Counted from the first letter of the stretch, positions 44,468 to 53,818 are shown. The stretch is DNA of 64,000 nt from Taibaiella helva (GCF_003545695.1 NZ_QUZZ01000004.1:434001-498000); one strand, 5' to 3'. Made by a program: numbers and translations. Notes: a model not told the origin generated them from the letters alone.

Positions 44468-45849
44468 AGCAAAGTACCACTAAGGAAAAGTACCGCACAG
44501 ATGAAGTAGATCAGCAGGCCGGTCACATCCACCAGGGTAGCCACGAAGGGTGCCGAAGACGTGGCAGGGTCGGCCCCCAGCCGCTTCAGCAGGATCGGTA
44601 GCATAGACCCGCTCAGGGATCCCCACAGCACAACAAAGATCAGCGAAACGCTGATGGTGCCGGCGATCAGCAACCAATGCTCGCCATAAATATTCGGTGC
44701 GATCAGGTGCCAGATAAAGATGCGCAGAAAACCCACCACGGCCAGGCAAACTCCCAGCATAAAACCGGAAATGATCTCGCGGCGCATAACCCGCCACCAG
44801 TCACGTATTGTTACCTCACCCAGGGCCATGGCCTGGATAATGAGCGTTGAAGCCTGGGAACCGCTGTTGCCACCACAGGAAATAATGAGCGGAATAAACA
44901 ACGCCAGCACGGTAGCTTTGTGGATCTGATCTTCAAAAAAGCCCATGGCTGTGGCCGTCAGCATTTCGCCTACCATCAGGACGGCCAGCCAGCCCACCCT
45001 CTTCTTGACCAGCTCAAAAATGGAAGTATCAAGATAAGGCTCGTCCAGGGCTTCCGTACCACCGATCTTCTGGATATCCTCGGTGTACTCTTCTTTCGCC
45101 AGCCACAGGATATCATCGACCGTAACAATACCTAAAAGGATATTGTCATGATCGACCACCGGCAAGGCCACGCGGTTGTTCATACGGAATACTTCGATAG
45201 CTTCTTCCTGGGGATCATAGGCATTGAGCGAGATCAGCCGGTCGTCGGTAAGGTCGCTTACCATAGCCTCGGGCGAAGCCAGGAGCACCTTCCGGATACG
45301 AAGGTCATCGAGCAGCGCCCCCTTATCGTCGATCACGTAGATCACATCGATCGTCTCCGAGTTGACCCCATAGCGACGGATATGCTCCAGTACGCGGGCA
45401 ACATTCCAATGCTTCTTCACCGCAACATAATCCGGGGTCATCAGGCGGCCTACGCTATCTTCTTTATAGCCCAGCAGGGCCAGCGCTTCTTTACGGTCTT
45501 CGGCAGGCAACAGTATGATCAGCTTCTTCACCACGTCGCCATGCAGCTCGCTGAAGAAAGAGGTACGGTCATCGGGAGGCAGCTCATTGATCAGCTCGGT
45601 GATCTTAACACCCGACAGCTTTTTTATGATCCGCTCCTGTACGGGGAAATCCAATATACGAAACACATGGACCGATCGGCTGAGCGACAGCAATTCGATG
45701 AACTTCGGACCATACTCGGGCAATTCGTCGATCAGGTCCTTAACTTCCGAAATGTTCAGCTCCTCCAGGAGATCGTGGAGCGCCTGATCGTCATTACGCC
45801 CGATCAGCAGTTCGGTTTCTTCGATAATGGTTTCGATATTCCTTTCCAT
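44464..45849 (-). CDS. mgtE: Magnesium transporter MgtE
   Basis: 461 aa from the ATG at 45847-45849. The N-terminal superhelical domain (residues about 1-125, INELPPDDRTSFFSEL), two CBS domains (LMTPDYVAVKKHWNVARVLEHIR and NRVALPVVDHDNILLGIVTVDDIL) and five membrane helices with the pore segment GGNSGSQASTLIIQAMALGEV are all in place. MgtE lets Mg2+ in and closes when the cytoplasmic domains bind Mg2+. No Mg riboswitch was seen upstream. Confidence 0.95.
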   Translation of the reverse strand: MERNIETIIEETELLIGRNDDQALHDLLEELNISEVKDLIDELPEYGPKFIELLSLSRSVHVFRILDFPVQERIIKKLSGVKITELINELPPDDRTSFFSELHGDVVKKLIILLPAEDRKEALALLGYKEDSVGRLMTPDYVAVKKHWNVARVLEHIRRYGVNSETIDVIYVIDDKGALLDDLRIRKVLLASPEAMVSDLTDDRLISLNAYDPQEEAIEVFRMNNRVALPVVDHDNILLGIVTVDDILWLAKEEYTEDIQKIGGTEALDEPYLDTSIFELVKKRVGWLAVLMVGEMLTATAMGFFEDQIHKATVLALFIPLIISCGGNSGSQASTLIIQAMALGEVTIRDWWRVMRREIISGFMLGVCLAVVGFLRIFIWHLIAPNIYGEHWLLIAGTISVSLIFVVLWGSLSGSMLPILLKRLGADPATSSAPFVATLVDVTGLLIYFICAVLFLSGTLL

Positions 45850-46006
45850 AATAGAGGAGCAGTCTGTATTTGCTGGTAAATATTTAAATTTTGCGCAAAA
45901 GTCGGGTATTTTTCCCGGCAATGAAAATTAAGTTTAGCGCCTCGTATTTTCCTCTAAGAACTGCCAGCCGGGCAACGTCTGATATAGAAAAGGACTAATC
46001 GACAAG

Positions 46007-46453
46007 ATGACCATGAGAAAAACATTCACCCCCGCAAAAGCGCGCGGGTACTGCATTACAAGCATACTCACTACCTGCCTGACACTGGGCATTCTTACTA
46101 CCGGCTGTCAAAAGAAAGAGCAGGCCTCAGCCTGCGATTGTGTACTGCTGCGCAGCGGCTTACAGGCACAGGACCACAGTATAGTAGCCCAGGAAATCAA
46201 CAGCCTGGCCGCTGACCTGGCCCCCTCGCCCACGACCGCCGATCAGATCGGGCAGCAGGACAACCTTCATGTGCTGGCCGGCCGGTTGAGCAGCCAATGT
46301 GGCTTTGGGGCCAGTGTTTTGCACTACAATGGCATTGAAACCTACCCGCCGCAATCCGAGATCAGGATTACCGATGGACCTTCTTTCAGCCAGGTGCTGG
46401 ATATCGGCTACAATGATCAATACAGATTGGTCTTCCATGGCATGCATGAGTAG
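46007..46453 (+). CDS. Putative small lipoprotein of unknown function
   Basis: 148 aa; an ATG at 46013 is an equal choice. A hydrophobic segment ILTTCLTLGILTTGC ends in a lipobox followed by QKKEQASACDC. The mature part has five Cys and little else that is recognisable (QSEIRITDGPSFSQVLDIGYNDQYRLVFHG). It lies 88 bp before a T9SS cargo gene on the same strand. Confidence 0.55.
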   Translation: MTMRKTFTPAKARGYCITSILTTCLTLGILTTGCQKKEQASACDCVLLRSGLQAQDHSIVAQEINSLAADLAPSPTTADQIGQQDNLHVLAGRLSSQCGFGASVLHYNGIETYPPQSEIRITDGPSFSQVLDIGYNDQYRLVFHGMHE

Positions 46454-46541
46454 CGAAGACCTCTTTTCCAGCGCCGGCAGGGCATCTCCATTTCCCGTGC
46501 CGGGCGAAGCAACACGTCCGTAACCAATAAAACGATACCAT

Positions 46542-47372
46542 ATGCACAAAAAGCTACCTGCAGCTGCACTATGCAGCGTTTTCCTCCTGCTTGCCGCGCA
46601 GAGCAAGGCCCAGACCACCTTGCCTTATTTCAGCGGATTCGATAACGATGCCCAGAAGAATGGCTGGCAACAGTTCCGCAAAGGGGTTTCTTCTCCTTCC
46701 CAATGGAGCTATGCCATGACAGACGCTTTTTCAGCACCAGGTTGTCTCGCCCACGGCTACCCTGTCGGCGGAACCGACACCACCAATGATTGGTTTGTCT
46801 CTCCGCCATTTAACCTGAGCGCCGGCGGTAAGCTGGACTCGCTTCGCTATGCCTTTACCGGCTTCGGTGTGCCTGGCGCGGGCGATACTATTGCAGTGTA
46901 TTTATTAAAAGGCGGCCCCGACCCGGCTGCGGCCACTTCCCGTACCTTGCTGTACGACTTTAGGGGTCCCAACTACAGTAATGACAATGTCTGGAGCAAC
47001 CTTACCGATATCAATATACCTGCCACAAGCGGCACCTGCTATATTGCCCTCCAGTACAGGACCATGGCGAACTGGCTCGATGTGCGGTTTGACAACATCC
47101 GGATCAGCAGCAATACCGGCACAAATATTCCATCGACAGGGAAACAAGGCTTCCAGGCCACCCTTTATCCCAACCCAGTAGCCGATCGGCTACGGATAAA
47201 GACCAATGCGGTCTTCGCGCGATCAACACTCTACGATATCCGGGGAAGGCAAATCGCTGCAATGCCCTTCCGGGAAGAGATCGACTTGTCCTTACTGGCG
47301 CCGGGGACCTACATCCTTAATTGCAGCACAGAGGTCGGCCCTGCCTGGCGACAAACTTTTCTGAAAAAGTAG
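46542..47372 (+). CDS. Secreted adhesin-like protein with type IX sorting domain
   Basis: 276 aa. A signal peptide (MHKKLPAAALCSVFLLLAAQSKAQ) is followed by a jelly-roll domain (LPYFSGFDNDAQKNGWQQF, NDWFVSPPFNLSAGGKLDSLRYAF, WLDVRFDNIRI), the choice-of-anchor J / MAM-like pattern. The last 75 residues are a T9SS sorting domain (ATLYPNPVADRLRI, STLYDIRGRQIAAM, LAPGTYILN). It is likely surface-attached or released and may bind a glycan or protein. A strong terminator follows. Confidence 0.8.
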   Translation: MHKKLPAAALCSVFLLLAAQSKAQTTLPYFSGFDNDAQKNGWQQFRKGVSSPSQWSYAMTDAFSAPGCLAHGYPVGGTDTTNDWFVSPPFNLSAGGKLDSLRYAFTGFGVPGAGDTIAVYLLKGGPDPAAATSRTLLYDFRGPNYSNDNVWSNLTDINIPATSGTCYIALQYRTMANWLDVRFDNIRISSNTGTNIPSTGKQGFQATLYPNPVADRLRIKTNAVFARSTLYDIRGRQIAAMPFREEIDLSLLAPGTYILNCSTEVGPAWRQTFLKK

Positions 47373-47392
47373 GACTGGGACCTTTATCATCC

Positions 47393-47429
47393 AAAGCGCT
47401 GTTTGAAAGATCAAACAGCGCTTTTTCCT
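47393..47429 (+). terminator. Terminator after the adhesin-like gene
   Basis: AAAGCGCTGTTTGA / TCAAACAGCGCTTT, a perfect 14-bp stem with an AAGA loop, followed by TTCCTT; 20 nt after the stop. Confidence 0.85.
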
Positions 47430-47514
47430 TCTTCCTTATTCCATCCCATTCATCCAGCAGGCTTAATTCCTGTTCATTTTGTATCTTGCCCCGTTTTTGA
47501 CGCAAAACAATACA

Positions 47515-49053
47515 ATGGACAAACTGCATATACTTAAGGAAAAAATGGCGCAGGCCCAGCTGGGCGGCGGACAGAAACGGATCGACAGCCAGCACAGCAA
47601 AGGCAAGCTTACCGCCAGGGAAAGGATACAGCTGCTGATGGACGAAGGTTCCTTTGAAGAGATCGGGATGCTGGTCACGCACCGCAGCCGCGATTTCGGC
47701 ATGGAAAAGGAGCAATACCCGGGTGACGGCGTCGTTACGGGCTATGGCACGGTAAACGGCCGGCTGGTCTATGTTTTTTCACAGGATTTCACGGTATTCG
47801 GTGGCAGCCTTTCTGAAACGCATGCCGAAAAAATCTGCAAGATCATGGACCTGGCGATGCAGAACGGGGCGCCGGTGATCGGCCTTAATGACAGCGGCGG
47901 CGCCCGTATACAGGAGGGCGTGGTATCGTTGGGCGGCTATGCCGACATCTTTTACCGCAACGTACAGGCCAGCGGCGTGATCCCTCAGCTGAGCGCCGTT
48001 ATGGGCCCCTGCGCCGGCGGCGCCGTATATTCTCCTGCCATTACCGATTTCATTCTGATGGTCGAGCATAGCTCCTATATGTTCGTTACGGGGCCCAATG
48101 TAGTGAAGACCGTGACCCACGAAACCGTTACCAGCGAAGAACTGGGCGGTGCGCAGACCCATGCCCAGAAATCGGGGGTTACTCATTTTTCCTGCGAGAA
48201 CGAAGTCGCCTGCATCGAGCACCTGAAGCAGCTGCTGAGCTATATGCCGCAGAACTGCGAAGAAGATGCGCCGGTATATCCTTACGAGGTGGGCAACGAA
48301 AGCCGCCCGGGCCTGAATGATATCATCCCTGAAAATCCCAACCAGCCTTACGATATCAAAGAAGTGATCGAAGCAGTGGCCGACAGCGACAGCTTCCTCG
48401 AAGTGCATAAGGATTATGCCGAAAATATCGTGGTCGGCTTTGCCCGCCTGGCTGGCCGCAGCATTGGCATCGTAGCCAACCAACCCGCCGCTATGGCCGG
48501 TGTGCTGGACATTAATTCCTCCAAAAAAGGCGCTCGTTTCGTGCGCTTCTGCGATGCCTTCAATATCCCCTTACTGGTGCTGGTAGACGTTCCGGGGTTC
48601 CTGCCGGGAACCGACCAGGAATGGAACGGTATCATTACCAATGGTGCAAAACTGTTGTTTGCCCTGAGCGAAGCTACAGTACCCAAAGTAACGGTAATTA
48701 CCCGCAAAGCTTACGGCGGTGCTTACGACGTCATGAACTCCAAGCATATCGGCGCCGACCTTAACTACGCCTGGCCTACAGCTGAAATTGCCGTTATGGG
48801 TGCAAAAGGTGCGGCGGAGATCATCTTCAAGAAAGAGATCGCCGAAGCCGAAGACCATGATGCCAAATGGAAAGAAAAAGAGCTGGAGTACACCGAAAAG
48901 TTTGCCAATCCTTACGGAGCCGCTGCCCGTGGCTTTATTGACGAGGTCATCGTACCCGACACCACAAGAGAGAAGCTGATCCGCGGCTTCCGCATGCTGG
49001 AGAACAAGGTTGCACGTATGCCCAGGAAGAAGCATGATAATATACCATTATAG
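47515..49053 (+). CDS. Acyl-CoA carboxylase, carboxyltransferase (beta) subunit, PccB-like
   Basis: 512 aa from the ATG at 47515. The crotonase-fold halves are clear: [27 protein letters not shown] with [17 protein letters not shown], and then [28 protein letters not shown] with [15 protein letters not shown]. It carries CO2 from biotin to an acyl-CoA, most likely propionyl-CoA. The biotin carboxylase subunit is not in the window. A strong terminator follows. Confidence 0.93.
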   Translation: MDKLHILKEKMAQAQLGGGQKRIDSQHSKGKLTARERIQLLMDEGSFEEIGMLVTHRSRDFGMEKEQYPGDGVVTGYGTVNGRLVYVFSQDFTVFGGSLSETHAEKICKIMDLAMQNGAPVIGLNDSGGARIQEGVVSLGGYADIFYRNVQASGVIPQLSAVMGPCAGGAVYSPAITDFILMVEHSSYMFVTGPNVVKTVTHETVTSEELGGAQTHAQKSGVTHFSCENEVACIEHLKQLLSYMPQNCEEDAPVYPYEVGNESRPGLNDIIPENPNQPYDIKEVIEAVADSDSFLEVHKDYAENIVVGFARLAGRSIGIVANQPAAMAGVLDINSSKKGARFVRFCDAFNIPLLVLVDVPGFLPGTDQEWNGIITNGAKLLFALSEATVPKVTVITRKAYGGAYDVMNSKHIGADLNYAWPTAEIAVMGAKGAAEIIFKKEIAEAEDHDAKWKEKELEYTEKFANPYGAAARGFIDEVIVPDTTREKLIRGFRMLENKVARMPRKKHDNIPL

Positions 49054-49074
49054 TATACGGCAGCTTCGGCTATA

Positions 49075-49109
49075 AAAAATATCCGCGCTTATAAGGCGCG
49101 GATATTTTT
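49075..49109. terminator. Terminator between the carboxylase and the convergent secreted-protein gene
   Basis: AAAAATATCCGCGC / GCGCGGATATTTTT, a perfect 14-bp stem with a 7-nt loop, usable on both strands. Confidence 0.85.
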
Positions 49110-49141
49110 TATTATGAGATAAGTTGTCAGCCACCGGGCCG

Positions 49142-49840
49142 CTAATAGATCGTAACATAACCCTTGTCAAATTCTTCTTTATTCTTGAGGAGCTTGAACT
49201 TGAAAAGGCCGGTAGCCTGGAAGTTGCGTTTATCCAGGATCACCACCTTATCGTTGATCCGGGGTACCTGCAGCACTACACGGTCCTGCTGGTCGTAAAA
49301 GATGAGCGAATAGTTTTCCTTCAGCGCATCCTGTATTTCAATATTGATGTTCCCCGTAAAGGGATTGGTAAATACATATTGCGATTTGGGGTAAGAAACC
49401 GTATTGACGCTATTGAGGGCCGCAGCATTACCCGACTGGCTGATCAGCTTCTGCAGGGAATCACTGGGCGGCAACGGCTTACGGTTGGCAATGGCTGAGC
49501 TGTCCACGATCACTTTGCCCAGGCTGCTTTTCCATTCCATATCGGAGCTGAACAGGATAACAAGCCGATACCAGTTTTTGCCTACTGCGGGATGCGCATC
49601 GACAAAGCTTTGTACACCTTTCTTCAGATTGGTAACATAACCCAGGGTTGCAAAATTATAATTGCTGTCGGCCGAACGTTGCACTGCAATGGACTTCAAA
49701 CCGCTTTCGTAAGGATTTGTCCAGCTGATAACACTAATGCCGCCTTGTGTCGCCACCGCGATCGCGGGCAATTCGGGCTGGGCCCGGAGGTAAGCATTGA
49801 AGGAACACAAAAGGAAAATAACAGCAACGATTCTTTTCAT
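49142..49840 (-). CDS. Secreted fibronectin-like protein of unknown function
   Basis: 232 aa; an ATG at 49849 would add three residues. A signal peptide (MKRIVAVIFLLCSFNAYLRAQ) leads into an Fn3-like beta domain (ISVISWTNPYESGLKSIAVQRS, FVDAHPAVGKNWYRLVILFSS). The C-terminal 90 residues (YVFTNPFTGNINIEIQDALKENYSLIFYDQQDRVVLQVP) resemble a T9SS type sorting domain but lack the usual YPNP. It ends FDKGYVTIY. Function unknown; probably exported. Confidence 0.65.
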   Translation of the reverse strand: MKRIVAVIFLLCSFNAYLRAQPELPAIAVATQGGISVISWTNPYESGLKSIAVQRSADSNYNFATLGYVTNLKKGVQSFVDAHPAVGKNWYRLVILFSSDMEWKSSLGKVIVDSSAIANRKPLPPSDSLQKLISQSGNAAALNSVNTVSYPKSQYVFTNPFTGNINIEIQDALKENYSLIFYDQQDRVVLQVPRINDKVVILDKRNFQATGLFKFKLLKNKEEFDKGYVTIY

Positions 49841-49903
49841 AACATTCATGCCTCAAACTTACGTTAATAATGCGAAAATCCGGGAGCACCCGGATGTGAA
49901 AAT

Positions 49904-50821
49904 TTAGCTATAGGAAGGCCCGTAGCACAATCGTTGCGCGATGGAACGATTGCCCTGCAAGCCCCCGGTATGAACGCAGATCACGCGGCTGCCGGCAGGG
50001 ATCTGGCCTGTACGTATCCTGTCGAAGATACCATACATCATCTTACCGGTATAGACAAAATCCAGCGGGATACTATGCTGCTCGTAAAAATCATTCATAA
50101 AGGTAATCAACGTGTCCGTATGCCGCCCGAAGCCGCCAAAATGATAATCGTTGCTTAAAAGCCAATTGTTCTGCGCCGGTGGGATCAGCACGCCCAGCGG
50201 GGTTTCCAGGTAAGCGCCGCCTTTCATCACAGGAAAACCGGTCATAGCAATACGATTGTCCAGCGCAGTGCGTATGCCTGCAAAGGTTGTGCCGGTACCC
50301 AGGGCCAGGGCCACGTGGCTGCTATCGGATGGTATATAGGCAGCAATACCCGCGGCCCCGCTAAGCCCTGCTGCGTTGCTCCCTCCTTCCGGGACGATCC
50401 AGGCGTCGGGATAGCGCTGCTGCAAAGCATCCAGGTATACGTCATCTCCCTTTCGGCTGTATACTTCACGGCTAACGAAAACCAGGTCCATGCCCAACGT
50501 CATGCATTCCTGTAAAGTATCGCTAAGCAATGCCTGGGCATGCAGGCCCCGCACGATACCCGTTGCCGCAAAGGAAAAATATTTTGCTGCAGCAGCCGTA
50601 GCCAGCAAGTGATTGGAATAAGCCCCGCCAAAAGTCAGCAAGCGATTGCAACCTGCGTCCCTGGCAGCTTTCAGGTTCTCTTTCAGCTTGAACCATTTAT
50701 TGCCCGATACCAGGGGATGCAACTCATCCAGGCGCAGTATGCCTAAAGCAACTCCGGCCTGCCGGAGCCGTTCATCCTCCAGGTAATCTATACGCAGCTG
50801 CTCCCGCAGCTCAATAGCCAT
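49904..50821 (-). CDS. PLP-dependent D-cysteine desulfhydrase / ACC deaminase-like enzyme
   Basis: 305 aa from the ATG at 50819-50821, which overlaps the era stop by 11 bp. The PLP Lys is in LVSGNKWFKLKENL, with GGAYSNHLLATAAAA binding the cofactor phosphate, EGGSNAAGLSGAAG, and a late CVHTGGLQGN. This is the fold type II group of DcyD and ACC deaminase; the Bacteroidota members are most often annotated as D-cysteine desulfhydrase or ACC deaminase-like. Substrate choice cannot be made from sequence alone. It is translationally coupled to era. Confidence 0.85.
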   Translation of the reverse strand: MAIELREQLRIDYLEDERLRQAGVALGILRLDELHPLVSGNKWFKLKENLKAARDAGCNRLLTFGGAYSNHLLATAAAAKYFSFAATGIVRGLHAQALLSDTLQECMTLGMDLVFVSREVYSRKGDDVYLDALQQRYPDAWIVPEGGSNAAGLSGAAGIAAYIPSDSSHVALALGTGTTFAGIRTALDNRIAMTGFPVMKGGAYLETPLGVLIPPAQNNWLLSNDYHFGGFGRHTDTLITFMNDFYEQHSIPLDFVYTGKMMYGIFDRIRTGQIPAGSRVICVHTGGLQGNRSIAQRLCYGPSYS

Positions 50822-51692
50822 ACTCCTTAAGGTAATTATCGTTTTCGCGCCATTTGGGCCGAACCTTGATAAAAAGTTCCAGGTATACCTTTTTACCCAG
50901 GAAGGTCTCAATGCTTTCCCGGGCCTGCATGCCCAGCTTTTTGATCATGCTGCCGCCCTGCCCCAGGAGGATCATTTTCTGGGTTTCACGGGTGGCGATG
51001 ATGTCGGCCCGGATCCTGGTTACATGCGGCAGCTCTTCGTAAGTTTGCACCAGCACAGCGGTATGGTAGGGAATCTCCTGCTCGTAGAGCGCATAGATCT
51101 TTTCGCGGATCATTTCGGAAACAAAGAAGCGCATAGGCCTGTCCGAAATATCTTCATCGGGGTAAAAGGCAGGCGCCTCGGGCAAAAGCTTTAATATGGC
51201 GGGAACGATCTTCTTCGTATTGATCTTTTTCAGCGCGGAGATCAGCATGGTTTTTTCTGGCCTGATCTTTTCTTCAAAACCTTTGACCAGCTCTGCCTGC
51301 CGCTCTTTATCGGTCACCAGGTCGACCTTATTGAGCAGGAGTATCTTCGGTGTCTTCAGGTCCAGGGCGCCAATCAGCGTAGCAAATTCAGCAGGATCAT
51401 CTGTAATATCCGTCATCAGCAGGGCAACATCGGCATCTTCGACCGCGCTGCGCACCTGCTGCATCATGCGGCTGTGCAGCTTATATTGCGGATCGATAAT
51501 ACCCGGCGTATCCGAAAAAATGATCTGGTAGTTCTCTTCCGTAAGAATACCCAATATACGGTGCCTTGTCGTTTGCACTTTCGGTGAAACAATAGCCAGG
51601 CGCTCGCCCAGCAAGGCATTCATTAAAGTAGACTTACCCGCATTGGGCGGGCCGAAAATATTGACAAAACCGGCTTTATGCGCTGTTTCCAT
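50811..51692 (-). CDS. era: GTPase Era
   Basis: 293 aa. The P-loop GPPNAGKSTLMNAL, DTPGIID and NKVD form the GTPase domain. The C-terminal KH domain has TRIRADIIATRETQKMILLGQGGSMIKKLGMQARESIE and ends LELFIKVRPKWRENDNYLKEYGY. Era binds the 3' end of 16S rRNA and helps mature the 30S subunit. A perfect promoter box lies 8 nt upstream of the ATG. The desulfhydrase gene follows in overlap. Confidence 0.96.
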   Translation of the reverse strand: METAHKAGFVNIFGPPNAGKSTLMNALLGERLAIVSPKVQTTRHRILGILTEENYQIIFSDTPGIIDPQYKLHSRMMQQVRSAVEDADVALLMTDITDDPAEFATLIGALDLKTPKILLLNKVDLVTDKERQAELVKGFEEKIRPEKTMLISALKKINTKKIVPAILKLLPEAPAFYPDEDISDRPMRFFVSEMIREKIYALYEQEIPYHTAVLVQTYEELPHVTRIRADIIATRETQKMILLGQGGSMIKKLGMQARESIETFLGKKVYLELFIKVRPKWRENDNYLKEYGY

Positions 51693-51699
51693 AGGGCAA

Positions 51700-51707
51700 C
51701 AAAGGTA
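51700..51707 (-). promoter_or_regulatory. -7 box of era
   Basis: Minus-strand TACCTTTG, 8 nt before the era ATG; a nearly leaderless transcript is implied. Confidence 0.65.
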
Positions 51708-51742
51708 AACAATCGGGGGCTTTCATTTTTTTTGAAAAAAAT

Positions 51743-51773
51743 TTTGCCAGTTGAAATAAAGGTTATAATTTCG
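51743..51773 (+). promoter_or_regulatory. Promoter of the initiator tRNA gene
   Basis: TTTG (51743-51746), 19 nt, TAATTTCG (51766-51773). One base of the -7 box deviates. It is 9 nt before the tRNA. Confidence 0.7.
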
Positions 51774-51782
51774 CACCCTCAT

Positions 51783-51854
<72 letters not shown>

Positions 51855-51856
51855 CA

Positions 51857-51882
51857 AAAACGCCCGGTTTTCCGGGCGTTTT
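51857..51882 (+). terminator. Terminator of the tRNA gene
   Basis: AAAACGCCCGG / CCGGGCGTTTT with a 4-nt loop of T, followed by GCTTTTTG. Confidence 0.85.
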
Positions 51883-51955
51883 GCTTTTTGTGATCGGCCC
51901 GAGCCCTTGCACGGGATCAAGGATCGAGCAATAATGTTGGGGGATTCATCATTTT

Positions 51956-52018
51956 GCTGTTGGTGAAAACACCAACAGCGGCGGGAAGTCTCTTCAAACC
52001 GCTCTTAGCGGCTTTTTT
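51956..52018 (+). promoter_or_regulatory. Hairpin plus terminator-like element in the leader of the peptide gene
   Basis: The 307-bp gap between the tRNA and the peptide gene at 52162 contains a perfect 10-bp hairpin with an AAAA loop (51956-51979). Twenty bases later comes a 5-bp CCGCT/AGCGG stem followed by CTTTTTT (51999-52018). This could be an attenuator or the remains of a lost gene's terminator. No clear -7 box was found; the rest of the gap shows nothing. Confidence 0.4.
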
Positions 52019-52161
52019 CATGCTTTGCTATGGCATGCCGGTGCTGCTCCTGCCCGATATCCCTTCCGGGATTGAGAGGCGGCACAGGCAACAATCATGG
52101 TTTACATCTATTCTTTGTGCTGCCGGGAAACGATAACTTCATTCATTAAAACACGCTTTAT

Positions 52162-52422
52162 ATGAAGAAGAAAAACCTTTCAGCAAAACTGCACCTGAAG
52201 AAAAAGATTATTACCTCCCTGGTTGCGGACAGCGCCGGTAACATTAAAGGAGGATCAGCCACCTGCGAGTCCATTGCGGTAGGATGCGCCACCACGAGTC
52301 CTACTTTTCAGCCACAATGCACGCTGGGCATCTGTTTCATCAAGAATACGGATGGTTGTCCGACAACCAGCAATATGTGTCCTACTTCGCCCGAAGTGCA
52401 TTGTACAATAGCTGAATTTTAA
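52162..52422 (+). CDS. RiPP precursor-like peptide (class I lanthipeptide-type leader), first copy
   Basis: 86 aa. The leader MKKKNLSAKLHLKKKIITSL resembles the LxLxKxxIxxL leaders of class I lanthipeptide precursors in Bacteroidota. A Gly-Gly pair at residues 30-31 offers a cleavage site. The 55-residue remainder has seven Cys (35, 42, 53, 58, 66, 73, 81) and is rich in Thr, Ser and Pro. The second such gene (63381-63611) begins with the same six residues. No LanB, LanC, radical SAM enzyme or C39 transporter is in the window. It could instead be an unmodified secreted Cys-rich peptide. Confidence 0.6.
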   Translation: MKKKNLSAKLHLKKKIITSLVADSAGNIKGGSATCESIAVGCATTSPTFQPQCTLGICFIKNTDGCPTTSNMCPTSPEVHCTIAEF

Positions 52423-52472
52423 GACACACACCTGACTCTGCGCTCAAAGAAAGCTGCAGTGTGTGTCGCGTT

Positions 52473-52515
52473 AAAAAGCAAATCCCCCGGCGGAATGGCC
52501 GGGGATTTGCTTTTT
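52473..52515. terminator. Terminator between the peptide gene and ilvE
   Basis: A stem of about 18 bp (AAAAAGCAAATCCCC... against GGGGATTTGCTTTTT) that serves both convergent genes, 50 nt after the peptide stop and 22 nt after the ilvE stop. Confidence 0.85.
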
Positions 52516-52537
52516 ATTTATCGGAAACTTGTTTAGA

Positions 52538-53611
52538 CTATGCTTCCGACTGGATAATATCGTTCCAGCCGAAGGTATCGGGTACCTTGCCCAGGCGGAT
52601 ATCCTGCAGCCTTTTTTTCAATTGGAATAAAACAGCATTGTCCGTAACCGGCAGCTTGTATTGATTGGCGCCGATGCCGATCAGCTCAATAGGAGAGATC
52701 ACCGCGGCGGTACCCACCCCGAAAGCTTCTACCTTTTTGCCGGTCAGGAGGGCAGCTTCGAGCTCATGATAGCTGAAAGACCTTTCTGCCACCACGATAC
52801 CCATCTCGCGGGCAATCGCGATCAGTGAGTCGCGGGTAACACCGTCAAGAATGGAGCCCGCCAGGGGTGGCGTGATGAGCACATCGTCGATAAGGAACAT
52901 CAGGTTCATCGTACCCGATTCTTCAAGGAACTCATTGTGCTTGCCATCGGTCCACAGGATCTGGTCGTAGCCCTGCTCCTTGGCTTTTTGTGTGGGATAA
53001 AAAGCCGCGCCATAGTTACCACCGCACTTGGCCGCGCCGGTGCCGCCTTCCACAGCCCGTACAAATTCCGTTTCCACTTTCACTTTCAGGTTACCGGCAT
53101 AGTAGCTGGACATGGGCAGGGCCAGGATGATAAAAAGATAGTCGTCAGAAACCTTAACGCCTATCCTGGGTTCGGTAGCAATGACAAAGGGGCGCAGGTA
53201 CAGTGAGCTGTCGGCACGGGCCGGTATCCAGTCCCTGTCGAGCGATACCAGGGTATGCAGCGCTTCCATAAACAATTCCTCGGGCACTTCCGGCATGCAA
53301 AGGCGCTCCAGCGATCTGTTCAGCCTGCTGTGGTGCTTGTAAGGACGGAAAATGCTGATATCGCCATTTTCCAGCCGGTAAGCTTTCAGGCCTTCGAATA
53401 CCGTTTGGCCATAGTGCAGGCATAGCGCCAGGGGGCTTAGCGTAAGCTGCTGCAACGGTTCTACACGCGCATCGTTCCAGCTGCCATCCCGGTAGCTGGC
53501 GATAAACATATGATCGGTGGGATTGTTGCCGAAAACGATATGGTCGGGATCGAAATCCGGGAGCCGGCTGTTCCTGGTACGGGTAACCGGTATGGTTGTT
53601 ACTGTAGGCAT
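52538..53611 (-). CDS. ilvE: Branched-chain amino acid aminotransferase
   Basis: 357 aa, the long BCAT2-type. LHYGQTVFEGLKAYR, the PLP Lys in GAAKCGGNYGAAFYPTQKAKEQGYDQILWTDG, EESGTMNLMF and GSILDGVTRDSLIAIAREMGIVV are characteristic. It makes the last step of Leu, Ile and Val synthesis and the first of their breakdown. It is monocistronic, with a 207-bp gap upstream and a shared terminator downstream. Confidence 0.95.
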   Translation of the reverse strand: MPTVTTIPVTRTRNSRLPDFDPDHIVFGNNPTDHMFIASYRDGSWNDARVEPLQQLTLSPLALCLHYGQTVFEGLKAYRLENGDISIFRPYKHHSRLNRSLERLCMPEVPEELFMEALHTLVSLDRDWIPARADSSLYLRPFVIATEPRIGVKVSDDYLFIILALPMSSYYAGNLKVKVETEFVRAVEGGTGAAKCGGNYGAAFYPTQKAKEQGYDQILWTDGKHNEFLEESGTMNLMFLIDDVLITPPLAGSILDGVTRDSLIAIAREMGIVVAERSFSYHELEAALLTGKKVEAFGVGTAAVISPIELIGIGANQYKLPVTDNAVLFQLKKRLQDIRLGKVPDTFGWNDIIQSEA

Positions 53612-53764
53612 ATGTCCATAGCGCTGCGCTTTTGCGGAGATTGCTGATGCAGCTGTTCCGGCGCAGCTGACAACAAAGTTGAGCAGAAAACCAATACCAA
53701 TACAGATACAATTTCGTTTATTTATACCAGTACAGTTTCAAAACAGGAGGCTATACTATGAGAT

Positions 53765-53792
53765 AAAAAAAGCTGCTCTTTACAGGAGCAGC
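53765..53792 (-). terminator. Terminator of the response-regulator gene
   Basis: GCTGCTC / GAGCAGC stem with a 7-nt loop, followed on the minus strand by seven T, 27 nt after the stop. Confidence 0.8.
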
Positions 53793-53818
53793 CGGGATCA
53801 TAAAAAGATAAGCAGCGG

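Noticed and set aside
45849-46007. Magnesium riboswitch before mgtE
   Set aside because: The upstream region is short and A/T-rich without the paired elements of known Mg-sensing leaders.
51954-52136. 60-codon frame between the tRNA and the first peptide gene
   Set aside because: It needs a TTG start inside a hairpin and runs through a terminator-like stem; no signal or family.
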